From assembly GCA_963698535.1 (NCBI GenBank), contig CAVORD010000001.1, positions 744,001 through 808,000 of the forward strand: 64,000 bases of DNA, written 5' to 3'. This document shows, piece by piece, positions 8,325 to 17,339 of the stretch. A model generated the notes under the pieces. That model had not been told where the DNA came from. It ran no database searches and worked only from the letters and a program-made list of their open reading frames with translations. The first letter of the stretch is position 1. Every line of letters starts with the position of its first letter. The translations under genes were made by a program, and so were the position numbers. The DNA is from CAVORD01 sp963698535 (lineage in GTDB: Bacteria; Bacteroidota; Bacteroidia; Bacteroidales; VadinHA17).

Positions 8325-8332
8325 TATATTTG
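8325..8332 (+). promoter_or_regulatory. -7 element (TATATTTG) of the outer membrane protein gene
   Basis: A perfect TAnnTTTG, 24 bp before the ATG at 8357 and immediately after the preceding terminator. A TTG at 8298-8300 would be a -33 element with a slightly long 24-bp spacer. Confidence 0.6.
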
Positions 8333-8356
8333 TAAATATCAACTAATCTAACCTAT

Positions 8357-9442
8357 ATGAAAACTGTAATGAACCGCAGAACCCTGGTCACATTTATTAT
8401 GGTGACTATTTTTAGCTTAGCCACTGTTGCACAGTTTAACGGCGATTTTCTCAGAGGCGGAATCGATGATGGAACAAAGATTTTCAAAGCCTACATTACT
8501 CCTTATGCAAATGCCTTTGGTGCTGGGTTCAACAGCAGCTGGTACAATAGTGCCAAACCTCACTCCCTGGGGGGATTTGATTTCACAATATCTGTAAGTA
8601 CCGGTCTGGTGCCACTGGCTGACCAGACCTTTGATCTCAATTCACTTGGATTTGAGACTCTTACCCTGGAGAATCCGGGTGGTTCATCAATAGCTCCTAC
8701 CGTTGCAGGGAAGAACATTCCCGGACCAAGACTGGAAGCAATAGTCAGTGAGGGAGGTTATGATATAAGAGTTGCCAGCTTCAGTACTCCTGAAGGTACA
8801 GGATGGAAAGCGGTACCTGTACCTATGGTCCAGCTTGGTATAGGACTGCCTCTGGGATCTGAGCTTAAAGTAAGGTACATGCCTAACCTGAATATTGCTG
8901 ACGGAAAGATATCGATGTTTGGAGGCGGACTGATTCATTCAATAACCCAATGGATACCTGCAACGAAACTTCTTCCCCTTGATGTTTCCATCTTTGGAGG
9001 ATATTCGCGCCTCAATATGATGATGCCACTTAATCTGCAGCCCGACTCCTACAGTCATTTTACCATGTATGATGCTACCGATTTTGCTGACCAGGAGGTT
9101 TCAATGTATGTTGAAGCGTGGAGCGCCAATGTGATCGGTTCGTTTAACCTCCCCATTATATCATTCTATGGCGGACTGGGATACAGTAAGACCAAGACAC
9201 ATGCCGAAATATCGGGTAACTACCCTCTGCCAGCAGTCGACCTTACCGTTAGCACTTCTTCACCCGTATATAACGATGCCGGTGTAATTACAGATATTGA
9301 ACCCATGGATATAAAAAACTTCTCCGGAGTAAGGGTTAATATAGGGACAAGACTTAAGCTGGGCATCTTTACCATTCATGCCGACTATACGAGGGCCAAT
9401 TATAACGTATTTGTAGGAGGACTGGGACTGTCATTCAGATAA
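8357..9442 (+). CDS. Outer membrane protein, DUF6588-like
   Basis: A 361-residue protein with a signal peptide (residues 1-25, ending ATVAQ), then FLRGGIDDGTKIFKAYITPYANAFGAGFNSSWYNSAKPHSLGGFD, a pattern I associate with DUF6588 barrels of Bacteroidota. The rest alternates short amphipathic strands and loops and ends in VFVGGLGLSFR, with the terminal aromatic typical of BAM-assembled barrels. It is transcribed alone from its own promoter. Function is unknown; the DUF number is from memory. Confidence 0.7.
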   Translation: MKTVMNRRTLVTFIMVTIFSLATVAQFNGDFLRGGIDDGTKIFKAYITPYANAFGAGFNSSWYNSAKPHSLGGFDFTISVSTGLVPLADQTFDLNSLGFETLTLENPGGSSIAPTVAGKNIPGPRLEAIVSEGGYDIRVASFSTPEGTGWKAVPVPMVQLGIGLPLGSELKVRYMPNLNIADGKISMFGGGLIHSITQWIPATKLLPLDVSIFGGYSRLNMMMPLNLQPDSYSHFTMYDATDFADQEVSMYVEAWSANVIGSFNLPIISFYGGLGYSKTKTHAEISGNYPLPAVDLTVSTSSPVYNDAGVITDIEPMDIKNFSGVRVNIGTRLKLGIFTIHADYTRANYNVFVGGLGLSFR

Positions 9443-9449
9443 TAAAAGC

Positions 9450-9517
9450 TGGAACCCGAATACCTGATACCGGATACCTGTTACCTGTATACCGTGTAAT
9501 ACCTGATACCTGCATAC
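9450..9517. repeat. Heptamer array, unit ATACCTG
   Basis: About eight imperfect copies of ATACCTG (variants ATACCGG, TTACCTG) between the outer membrane protein gene and the convergent carrier gene. The carrier's stop codon (9520-9522 on the minus strand) lies at the edge of the array. Confidence 0.7.
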
Positions 9518-9519
9518 TC

Positions 9520-11128
9520 CTAAAACCCCTTCAGTGTCATAGTAACTGTAGGTATAAGGAGCAGAAATCCGATTATTATCAGGATAACTATAAGTGGGGC
9601 GACCCACTTTACCCACTTCTGGTATGGTATCCTGGCCACTCCCAGCACTCCTATGAGAACACCTGAAGTGGGTGTTATCATATTTGTAAATCCGTCACCA
9701 AACTGAAACGCCATAACAGTAGCCTGTCTTGATAAACCGATAAGGTCGCTGAACGGAGCCATTATAGGCATGGTAAGGGCAGCCTTGGCAGAGCCGGAAG
9801 GGATCACAATATTTATGAGATTCTGGATCACATACATAATACCTACAGTTGTTACCTTCCCGAAATCGGCCATAGCAGTGGAGGCAGAGTGCAAAAGGGT
9901 TGCAACCACACGTCCATCCTCCAGTATAACAATTATTCCACCCGCCAGTCCAACAACAAATGCCGCCGGAAGAATATCAGCAGCACCGGCAATAAAGAGT
10001 CTGGTGATCTTATTCGGACTGTAATTCATCGATATTCCCGAAAAAAGTCCCATGACAAAAAAGAGTGTTGCTATCTCCATGATGTACCAGCCATAACCCA
10101 TAACACCTATGATCAGGTAAGCTATTGTAAACATCAGAAGAACAAGATTATATATTCTTGCTGAGAAACGCAGGGCAATGATGGAGGTAACAATGAAAAG
10201 TCCTGTTATTACGGGTACAAGTGGAAGAGTAACAGAAGAACCGGTCCCTGTCGCCGGATCACCAACCTTTATCTCTGTGAACAGGTTGATCGCTGAGAAG
10301 ATGATGAGTCCTCCTGCAAGCAGGAGAAATGATATCCAGGCAGCAGGAGAGGAGGGCTCATGCTCTATTACACTTTCAGCACTACCCTTACCACGCCAGT
10401 GCTCATCCACTTCGTAAACAGGTGATCTTTCGGGATTCTTCTTCACCCTGGCGGCATAGCGCAGTATATACCAGAACCCGGCAACGTTTATTATAAGCCA
10501 GCAGAAAAGCCTGTACTCAAGTCCTGAAAAGAGTGGTAATCCTGCAATCCCCTGAGCTATACCAATGGTGAAGGGGTTAAGTATCGCGCCGGCAAAGCCC
10601 AGTGCTGCAGCGACAAAGCATAAGGCAACACCTGTTATCGAATCGTAACCCATGGATATTGCCAGAGGAACCATTATGATAATAAAGGCTATCGTCTCTT
10701 CACTCATACCGAATACAGCACCGAAAATGCTGAATAACAACATTATGAGGGTGAGTATTATATTATTTACACCCAGGAACCGGATTGCCCTGAAACGTTC
10801 CAGTTTCGTTGAGAATTTAAGAAAAGAGTAGATCCCTGAGTCAATGGCCCTGGTCTCATTCATTATCCAGAAGGCCCCGCCGATCATAAGAATAAACACA
10901 ATTATACCCGACTGCTTTCTCGAATCCCTTGAACATGGCACCAAAGAGTTGCCACGTCTGTGGTACACTATCTATTCTGTTGTATTCAAGACCTTTAACA
11001 ATTTTACCTCCAGTTTCAATTGATGTAGCATTATACTCTCCGCCTGGCACCACCCATGTCAGAAGAGCAGCCAGTACTATCAGGAAGAATATAATAACGT
11101 AGGTATGCGGGAATTTTCTTTCCTTCAT
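9520..11128 (-). pseudogene. YfcC-type carrier (DcuC/AbgT-like superfamily), one frameshift
   Basis: A multi-pass inner membrane carrier of the YfcC/C4-dicarboxylate anaerobic carrier family; substrates of the group are amino acids or dicarboxylates. The N-terminal part reads from ATG 11128 (MKERKFPHTYVIIFFLIVL... then WVVPGGEY) to GFEKAVG, then the frame shifts near 10907-10909. The remaining roughly 450 residues continue in the next frame from GIIVFILMIGGAFWIMNETRAIDSGIY. Removing one base from the run of three C (plus strand) restores a 535-residue protein with about 12 helices. The rest of the gene is undamaged, so this may be an assembly error or a very recent mutation. The promoter faces relA across a 59-bp gap. 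Confidence 0.8.
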
Positions 11129-11187
11129 CTTTATCCATTTTGTGACGAAAATAGTAAAAGGTTGTCAGAAATTATAAATTTGTGGCC

Positions 11188-13377
11188 ATGGCAACCAAAG
11201 AACCAGAAATAAATGCCACTGTTATCCGTGGATTTTACAGTTCACTGCTGCGCACGCTACCGGCAGATACGCCTGTGGTGGAGAAGAAACAGCTCAGGAG
11301 TGCTCTGGAGCTGGCTATCGCAAAATGTGCCGGTCATCCTCAGATATACGGGTCTCCTTCAATATACCACTCTCTCTCTGTTGCACGCATCGTAACTGTT
11401 GAGCTGGGATTGGGACATCAGGCGCTTATTGCTGCCTTGCTTCACGATCTGACCGATATACTTGATTTCAGGACACCTGAGTTTGAGCTGGAGTATGGCA
11501 AGAGTGTAGTAGAGATTCTAAACGGTCTGTCGCGAATCTCCACCATCGATACCTCCCGGTCAAAATTTCAGGCCAGCAGCTTCCGGCGACTGGTGCTTGC
11601 CCTGGCCGAGGATATCAGGGTGATCTTTATTAAGCTGGCTGAGAGGCTGGATATTATGCGACACCTCTCAGATTTTCCTGAGAAAGACCGTCTTACGATT
11701 GCCGCAGAATCATATTTTCTATACGCTCCAATGGCTCACAGGCTGGGATTCTATACCCTCAAATCGGAGATGGAAGATCTGGCCATGAAGTATCTGGAAC
11801 CTGCTGACTATGAGTATATACAGGAGAGAATAAAGCAGACATCCACAAGCCGTAACCGTCTCATACGGGAGTTTATTGCACCGGTAAGGGAGAAACTTAC
11901 GGAAGCAGGATTATCGTTTACCATCAAGAGCCGGACAAAATCGGTTCACTCTATCTGGCAGAAGATGAAGACACAGGGTGTCGAATTTGAAGAGGTGTTC
12001 GATCTTTTCGCCGTAAGGATCATTCTCGACAGCAAACCCGAAAAGGAGAAATCAGACTGCTGGCAGGTATATTCGGTGATAGCCGATATTTACCAGCCAA
12101 ACCCCAGCCGCATGCGCGACTGGATCTCGATCCCCAAATCTAACGGGTATGAGTCGCTCCATACAACATTAGTCGGACCTAAAGGTAAGTGGGTGGAGGT
12201 TCAGATTAGAAGCACCCGAATGGATGAGATAGCGGAGAGAGGGCTGGCTGCTCACTTCCGGTACAAGGGTTCCAAGGGTGATGGAGGTATCGACAAGTGG
12301 CTCGGTAAAATGAGGGAGATCCTCGATTCGCCGGATAAGGAAAACGAGGATATCATCGATGAGGTCAAGTCGGGACTCTATTCCGACGATGTATTTGTGT
12401 TTACACCAAAGGGGGAGATAAAACAGCTTCCGGCCGGATCGACTCTGCTCGACTTTGCCTTTGAAATTCATACTGAGGTAGGGGCCAGGTGCACCGGAGG
12501 AAAGATCAATGGCAAGAATGTTACTATCAAGCATGTCCTTAGCAACGGCGACCAGGTTTCTGTACAGACATCGAAAACACAGAAGCCCAAATATGACTGG
12601 CTTTCGATAATAAAGACCAGTAAGGCCCGAAACCGGATAAAGCAGGCCCTAAGTGAGGAGAAGCTAAAGGTGGCAGCAGAAGGGAAAGAGATACTCCAGA
12701 GGAGATTAAAAAACTGGAAGATCCCCTTCGGTGATGCCATGGTAAAGAGGATGCTGCAGAAGTGGCATATTAAGACAGCCTCGGAGTTATACTATCAGAT
12801 CGCTATTGAGAAGATAAACCTCCTCGATATTAAGGAATTGCTGGGAGAGAACCCTAATGACCAACAGGCTGTACAGACCGCAACGGAAGATCAACAGCCG
12901 GCGCTTGTATCATTTGAGGAACCCAGATATTCTGATTACCTGATCATAGAAGACCGGGTTGAAGGTCTGGATTACCGGCTGGCAAAATGCTGTAATCCGG
13001 TCTATGGTAACAGAGTTTTTGGATTCGTTACAATATCGGAGGGCGTTAAGATACACCGTAACGATTGTCCCAATGCCGAAAATATGAAGAGCAGGTATCC
13101 CTACAGGGTGGTGCAGGCACGATGGACTGAGTCTGCCGGAGGGCCTTTGATCAGCGCAACGCTGAGGATAACGGGAAGTGACGATATTGGCATTATGGGC
13201 AGGGTCAGCGACCTGCTTAAGGCATACAGGGTTAGCGTGAAAAGTATCTCCTCCAAAATGGAGAATGGTAAGTTTACCGGCTCAGTCTCAATAATGATAC
13301 CTAATAATAACCTTCTTCAGGGACTTATCAGGAAGATACAGTCGGTACCGGGAGTTGTAAAAGTTGTAAAAGCCTGA
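11188..13377 (+). CDS. relA: (p)ppGpp synthetase, RelA/SpoT family with degenerate hydrolase domain
   Basis: Long RSH enzyme (729 residues) making (p)ppGpp from ATP and GDP/GTP in the stringent response. Domains in order are HD hydrolase (about 45-195), synthetase (about 235-355: SRTKSVHSIWQKM, FDLFAVRII, GYESLHTTLVG, EVQIRS, AHFRYKG), TGS (about 385-450) and C-terminal zinc-finger-like/ACT (LAKCCNPVYG to the end). In the HD part the metal motif HDxxED reads HDLTDI and the KLADRLHNMR motif reads KLAERLDIMR, so hydrolysis is probably lost and this is a RelA-type synthetase. ATG 11188 is chosen; a GTG at 11182 is in frame but overlaps a TAAATTTG -7-like element. PrsW follows by 13 bp. Confidence 0.93.
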   Translation: MATKEPEINATVIRGFYSSLLRTLPADTPVVEKKQLRSALELAIAKCAGHPQIYGSPSIYHSLSVARIVTVELGLGHQALIAALLHDLTDILDFRTPEFELEYGKSVVEILNGLSRISTIDTSRSKFQASSFRRLVLALAEDIRVIFIKLAERLDIMRHLSDFPEKDRLTIAAESYFLYAPMAHRLGFYTLKSEMEDLAMKYLEPADYEYIQERIKQTSTSRNRLIREFIAPVREKLTEAGLSFTIKSRTKSVHSIWQKMKTQGVEFEEVFDLFAVRIILDSKPEKEKSDCWQVYSVIADIYQPNPSRMRDWISIPKSNGYESLHTTLVGPKGKWVEVQIRSTRMDEIAERGLAAHFRYKGSKGDGGIDKWLGKMREILDSPDKENEDIIDEVKSGLYSDDVFVFTPKGEIKQLPAGSTLLDFAFEIHTEVGARCTGGKINGKNVTIKHVLSNGDQVSVQTSKTQKPKYDWLSIIKTSKARNRIKQALSEEKLKVAAEGKEILQRRLKNWKIPFGDAMVKRMLQKWHIKTASELYYQIAIEKINLLDIKELLGENPNDQQAVQTATEDQQPALVSFEEPRYSDYLIIEDRVEGLDYRLAKCCNPVYGNRVFGFVTISEGVKIHRNDCPNAENMKSRYPYRVVQARWTESAGGPLISATLRITGSDDIGIMGRVSDLLKAYRVSVKSISSKMENGKFTGSVSIMIPNNNLLQGLIRKIQSVPGVVKVVKA

Positions 13378-13390
13378 AAACAATAGTGCT

Positions 13391-14077
13391 ATGACCCTTA
13401 AACTACTTGCTATAGCCCTGGCGCCTGTTCTGATAATAGCTATCTACATCTATCTCCGCGACAGATACGAAAGAGAGCCTTTGAAAATACTCTTAAAAGC
13501 CTTGCTTACAGGTATGTTTATTGTCATACCTATACTTCTTGTTGAGACAGTATTGGATGGTCTTTTTTTCCATGAGCACCCTGCTGTCAACGCGCTGTGG
13601 GACGCCTTTGCCGTTGCTGCGATAACTGAGGAGAGTTTCAAGTTTATGGCTTTCATGCTGCTGTTTTACAGAAGCAGGGATTTTAATGAGATCTTCGACG
13701 GAATAGTATATGCCGTATTTATATCACTTGGCTTTGCAGCGGTTGAAAATGTACTCTACATATTCAGTGGCGGCATCAATACCGGAATGGTTAGGGCCTT
13801 TACTGCGGTACCGGCCCATGCGGTCTTTGGGGTTATAATGGGATACAATCTGGGCTTCTTTAAGTTTGCTCACAGGAAAAGGTTACACTATGCTTTTCTT
13901 GCCCTTGTTTCTCCGATAATATGGCATGGGCTTTATGATTATCTCATAATGTCGGGTTATTCTTTTCTGCTTATTCTCTTCGTTCCACTGGTGGTAATTA
14001 TCTGGATAACAGGCATCAGGAAGGTAACACGACTTTCCTCGAGCTCTGTACCCATTCCTCCGGGAGACTGTGAGTGA
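13391..14077 (+). CDS. prsW: PrsW family intramembrane metalloprotease
   Basis: A 228-residue polytopic inner membrane protein with about seven helices. The family motif is visible as AAITEESFKFMAFM (EE-x-x-KF), and conserved His appear in AVPAHAVFGVIMGYNLG and WHGLYDYLI. Founding PrsW cleaves an anti-sigma factor in Bacillus; the substrate here is unknown, and the two sigma modules in the window are only candidates by inference. It lies 13 bp after relA and is probably co-transcribed. It converges on the dnaE-type gene with a 9-bp gap. Confidence 0.87.
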   Translation: MTLKLLAIALAPVLIIAIYIYLRDRYEREPLKILLKALLTGMFIVIPILLVETVLDGLFFHEHPAVNALWDAFAVAAITEESFKFMAFMLLFYRSRDFNEIFDGIVYAVFISLGFAAVENVLYIFSGGINTGMVRAFTAVPAHAVFGVIMGYNLGFFKFAHRKRLHYAFLALVSPIIWHGLYDYLIMSGYSFLLILFVPLVVIIWITGIRKVTRLSSSSVPIPPGDCE

Positions 14078-14086
14078 GACCGGGTA

Positions 14087-17023
14087 TCAATATCTCGGAT
14101 CCGCTCTAACCGCCAGGCGCGCCATTTTATTGACCTCCACCGAAGGGAAGCCAAAATCTTCAACTACCTTACCCTCTATAAGATAGGTACCACTGCCCCT
14201 GAAAGGATACTTTTTGAGCGAGGGCGGAAAGTTTGTAGTGTCGAAGAAATTGCCCTCTGTGTCAATGAAGCATCCGAAATTCATCATCTCATTTCTTATT
14301 GTCTTTATATACTTGACGGTTACCAGATGACCAACCATCCTAACTGTCTTACCGGTATAACTCTTCAGATCACCGGCCCGTACGTCGCCGCGGTAGCTGG
14401 TCTGCAGCATCTCAAACCAGGTAAGGGTAACAGGAAATCCCAACAACTCGATCTCATCGTACGCATCCTCTATACCCGAGACAGTGAGTGACGGCAGTCT
14501 GAAGTCGGAGGGAGGAGCAGAGAAGAGCGATCTGGAGAGCTCCTGTTTTATACCATTGACCAGAAAGTGGGCCTCCCACAGGAGTATCGCCTTAGTTTTG
14601 CCTGTAAAACGAAAGGCACCGCATCTGATGAGGATAACAAGCTGCTCAACACCCGGCGACACCCGCGATACGAAATCCTCCAGCGAGGTGTAGTCGCCCC
14701 CTGTCTCCCTCTCGTCGGTCATAGTCTCCACCAGCCTGCTCTCCAGTCCCGATATATGGACAAACCCCAGAAAAACTGTTTTATCCCTTATCGATGTAAG
14801 GTTATTACTCCTGTTGATACATGGCTGCTCAATGGTCGCCCCGCACCGTCGCGCCTCGTGTACATAGACCCATGTACGGTAGAAGCCTCCGAAGTTGTTT
14901 ATCACCGCTACCATGAACTCAAGGGGAAAGTGGGCCTTCAGATAAAGGCTCTGCAGGCTCTCCACCGCATATGATGCCGAGTGAGCCTTCGAGAATGAGT
15001 AACCGGCGAAAGACTCTATCTGGCGCCACACCTCAGCTGTTATCTCCTCCGGATACCCTCTACCGCGGCAGTTGCTGAAGAAACGATCGGTAATACGCTG
15101 CATCTCCTCACGCGAACGGTACTTGCCGCTCATGGCCCTCCTGAGGGTGTCGGCATCGGCCAGATCGAGGCCGGCAAAGTGGTGACATACCTTAAGCACA
15201 TCCTCCTGATATACCATCACCCCGAAGGTCTCCTCCAGCTGCTCCTTCATCACCGGGTGAATATATTCAAAGTTCTCCGGATCGTGGAATCGCGAAATAT
15301 ACTCCCTCATCATACCTGAGCGGGCTACCCCCGGCCTGATGATGGAGCTGGCAGCCACCAGGGTTATATAGTCGTCGCACCGCAGCTTCTCAAGCAATCC
15401 CCTCATGGAAGGACTCTCGATATAGAAGCAGCCCTTTGTATCACCACGCCGCAGGTGATCCCTGACAACAGGATCGTTCTTGAAAAGAGAAATATCGTAA
15501 ACATCGACCGACAGAGTGCGGTTGCTCTTAACTATCTCTGCAGCCTCCTTGATGTGACCAATGCCACGCTGACTAAGGATATCGAGCTTCTCATAGCCCA
15601 GCTCTTCGGCAGTATACATGTCCCACTGCGTGGTAGGAAATCCTTTCGGAGGCATATCAAGGGCAGTATAGCAGGTTATCGGCTCTTCGGAGATGATTAT
15701 CCCCCCGGCATGTATGCTCCTCATATTTGGGAAATCGGCTATCCTTGAGCCTGTTGCAAATATCAAACCGGCAATCTCACCCCTGTTGTTCACCGAGGAG
15801 GGATCGCTGATAAGGGCATCGATCTCCTCCTTCGGAAGTCCGTGTACCTTCCCCAGTTCCCGTACTATCGACTTCCCCCTGAAGGTGCTGATGGTTCCGA
15901 TAAGGGCAGTATGCTTCATCCCGTACCTCTTGAATATGTAATCCTGTACCTCCTCACGCTCACGCCATGAGTAGTCGATATCGAAGTCGGGCGGTGAGGT
16001 GCGGTTGGGATTGATAAAACGTTCAAAGTAAAGATTCAGGTCAATAGGGTCAACATTGGTGATCTTCAGACAGTAAGCCACAACAGAATTAGCCCCGCTG
16101 CCTCGCCCTACATGATAGAATCCCCTCGACATTGAATACCTCACTATGTCCCATGTGATAAGAAAGTAAGATGAGAATCCAAGCTTATCGATTATCTCAA
16201 GCTCGTGCTCCACGCGCGACTTAGCCTCTCTGTTATTCCTGCCGTAGCGGTATATCATACCATCGCGGGCCAGCTTCTGAAGAAGAAGCTTATCGTCGTA
16301 CCTGCTTGAAGAGAAGAGCTTTCTGTTCTTCACCATACCCGGATTGAACTCTATTGAGCAGTCGGAGAGTAGATCAGCGCTGTTTTTCACAACAGAGGGA
16401 AACCGGCTGAATATCCTCCGCAGCTCGTGCTCACCCATCATCACCTCGTCGGGACGTGCATGATCGCCCGGCGGCAGGTGGCTCAGCAGAAGGTTGCGGT
16501 CGACGGCACGCAGCGACAGGTGGGTATTCATATCACCTTCCTCAGAGAGGGTTACAGGCTGCATTATTACCATCTGGTTCTGAATCCCCGACAGGATACC
16601 GGTTATCAGTCTGCTGATATCTGATATCCTCACTCCAACACGCTCATTATCAAAGAGCTTGCGATCAGGGAGAAGGTCGGGCAGGTAGATAACATAAACA
16701 TTATTGAAGCGCGGGGCAGGGAAGGGGTGGTCCTCTCCGGTGAAGGAGGCAACGGTAAGCAATTCGTTTATCTCCCTAAAACCTTCATTATTACGCGCCA
16801 GGGCAACATAGAGCAGTCTGCCGTCATTACGGAACTCAGCACCGGCAACCGGACGTATGCCTCTCTTAAGACACTCTGCGGCAAACTCAGGCACACCCGA
16901 TGTATTGTTTATGTCGGTCACAGCCATCTGCCCGACCCCGGCTGAGGAGGCCGCTTCCGCGATCTGCTCCGGCGACATCATCCCGTAGCGCAGTGAGTAA
17001 TATGTGTGGCAGTTAAGGTGCAA
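14087..17023 (-). CDS. dnaE2: DnaE-type DNA polymerase III alpha subunit, short form (probable error-prone polymerase)
   Basis: C-family replicative-type polymerase of 978 residues, clearly shorter than DnaE1. It has an N-terminal PHP domain (HLNCHTYYSLRYG, VTDINNTSGV), the active-site motifs YHVGRGSGANSVVAY (303-317) and PDFDIDY (D346, D348, D350), YQEDVLKVCHHFAGLDLADADTLRRAMSGK, and FSKAHSASYAVESLQSLYLKAHFPLEFM, then an OB-like end (VRMVGHLVTVKYIKT). The start is TTG at 17023, because an in-frame stop lies five codons upstream. Next to a Y-family polymerase and a LexA-like repressor, it is most likely a translesion polymerase like DnaE2/ImuC. Its start lies in an AAGATTCGT-type array also found at dinB. 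Confidence 0.88.
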   Translation of the reverse strand: MHLNCHTYYSLRYGMMSPEQIAEAASSAGVGQMAVTDINNTSGVPEFAAECLKRGIRPVAGAEFRNDGRLLYVALARNNEGFREINELLTVASFTGEDHPFPAPRFNNVYVIYLPDLLPDRKLFDNERVGVRISDISRLITGILSGIQNQMVIMQPVTLSEEGDMNTHLSLRAVDRNLLLSHLPPGDHARPDEVMMGEHELRRIFSRFPSVVKNSADLLSDCSIEFNPGMVKNRKLFSSSRYDDKLLLQKLARDGMIYRYGRNNREAKSRVEHELEIIDKLGFSSYFLITWDIVRYSMSRGFYHVGRGSGANSVVAYCLKITNVDPIDLNLYFERFINPNRTSPPDFDIDYSWREREEVQDYIFKRYGMKHTALIGTISTFRGKSIVRELGKVHGLPKEEIDALISDPSSVNNRGEIAGLIFATGSRIADFPNMRSIHAGGIIISEEPITCYTALDMPPKGFPTTQWDMYTAEELGYEKLDILSQRGIGHIKEAAEIVKSNRTLSVDVYDISLFKNDPVVRDHLRRGDTKGCFYIESPSMRGLLEKLRCDDYITLVAASSIIRPGVARSGMMREYISRFHDPENFEYIHPVMKEQLEETFGVMVYQEDVLKVCHHFAGLDLADADTLRRAMSGKYRSREEMQRITDRFFSNCRGRGYPEEITAEVWRQIESFAGYSFSKAHSASYAVESLQSLYLKAHFPLEFMVAVINNFGGFYRTWVYVHEARRCGATIEQPCINRSNNLTSIRDKTVFLGFVHISGLESRLVETMTDERETGGDYTSLEDFVSRVSPGVEQLVILIRCGAFRFTGKTKAILLWEAHFLVNGIKQELSRSLFSAPPSDFRLPSLTVSGIEDAYDEIELLGFPVTLTWFEMLQTSYRGDVRAGDLKSYTGKTVRMVGHLVTVKYIKTIRNEMMNFGCFIDTEGNFFDTTNFPPSLKKYPFRGSGTYLIEGKVVEDFGFPSVEVNKMARLAVRADPRY

Positions 17024-17065
17024 GATTCGTAAGATTCATCAGATTAAAGATTTAAGATTTAAGAG
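17021..17065. repeat. AAGATTCGT-type short repeat array at the dnaE start
   Basis: Imperfect 7- to 9-bp units (AAGATTCGT, AAGATTCAT, CAGATTAAAGATTTAAGATTT) covering the TTG start of the dnaE-type gene. The same unit covers the start of dinB at 18586-18655. Confidence 0.7.
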
Positions 17066-17111
17066 TAAATAGGGAAGAGGGGGAAAGTTTGTGGTATTAC
17101 TCCTATCTAAA

Positions 17112-17246
17112 TTTCTCCTTCTTTTTAAGGAGGAGTACCCCGACCGTAGCGTCGGGGGGAGGTGGTTCGTTGACTGAAAAACCCAACCACCCCGCCATGC
17201 CACAAGGGCATGGCACCCCTCCTTGGAAAGGAGGGGAAAGTTTGTC
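17112..17246. repeat. Multi-hairpin palindromic element P1
   Basis: This 316-bp gap between the two polymerase genes holds a roughly 135-bp structured element. A CTCCTT/AAGGAG hairpin is followed by CCCCGACCGTAGCGTCGGGG, a long stem GGGGAGGTGGTT pairing with AACCACCCC, a CATGCC/GGCATG hairpin, then CTCCTT/AAGGAGGGG and the tail GAAAGTTTGTCC. A second copy lies at 18685-18822. It is not coding. Confidence 0.8.
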
Positions 17247-17339
17247 CTTTATATCTCTCATCTCTGCATCTCTCATCTCTCATCACGCGTTACTCGTCAC
17301 CCGCTTCATCCGCCATAGTTCCGTAGGAACGACGGTGGA

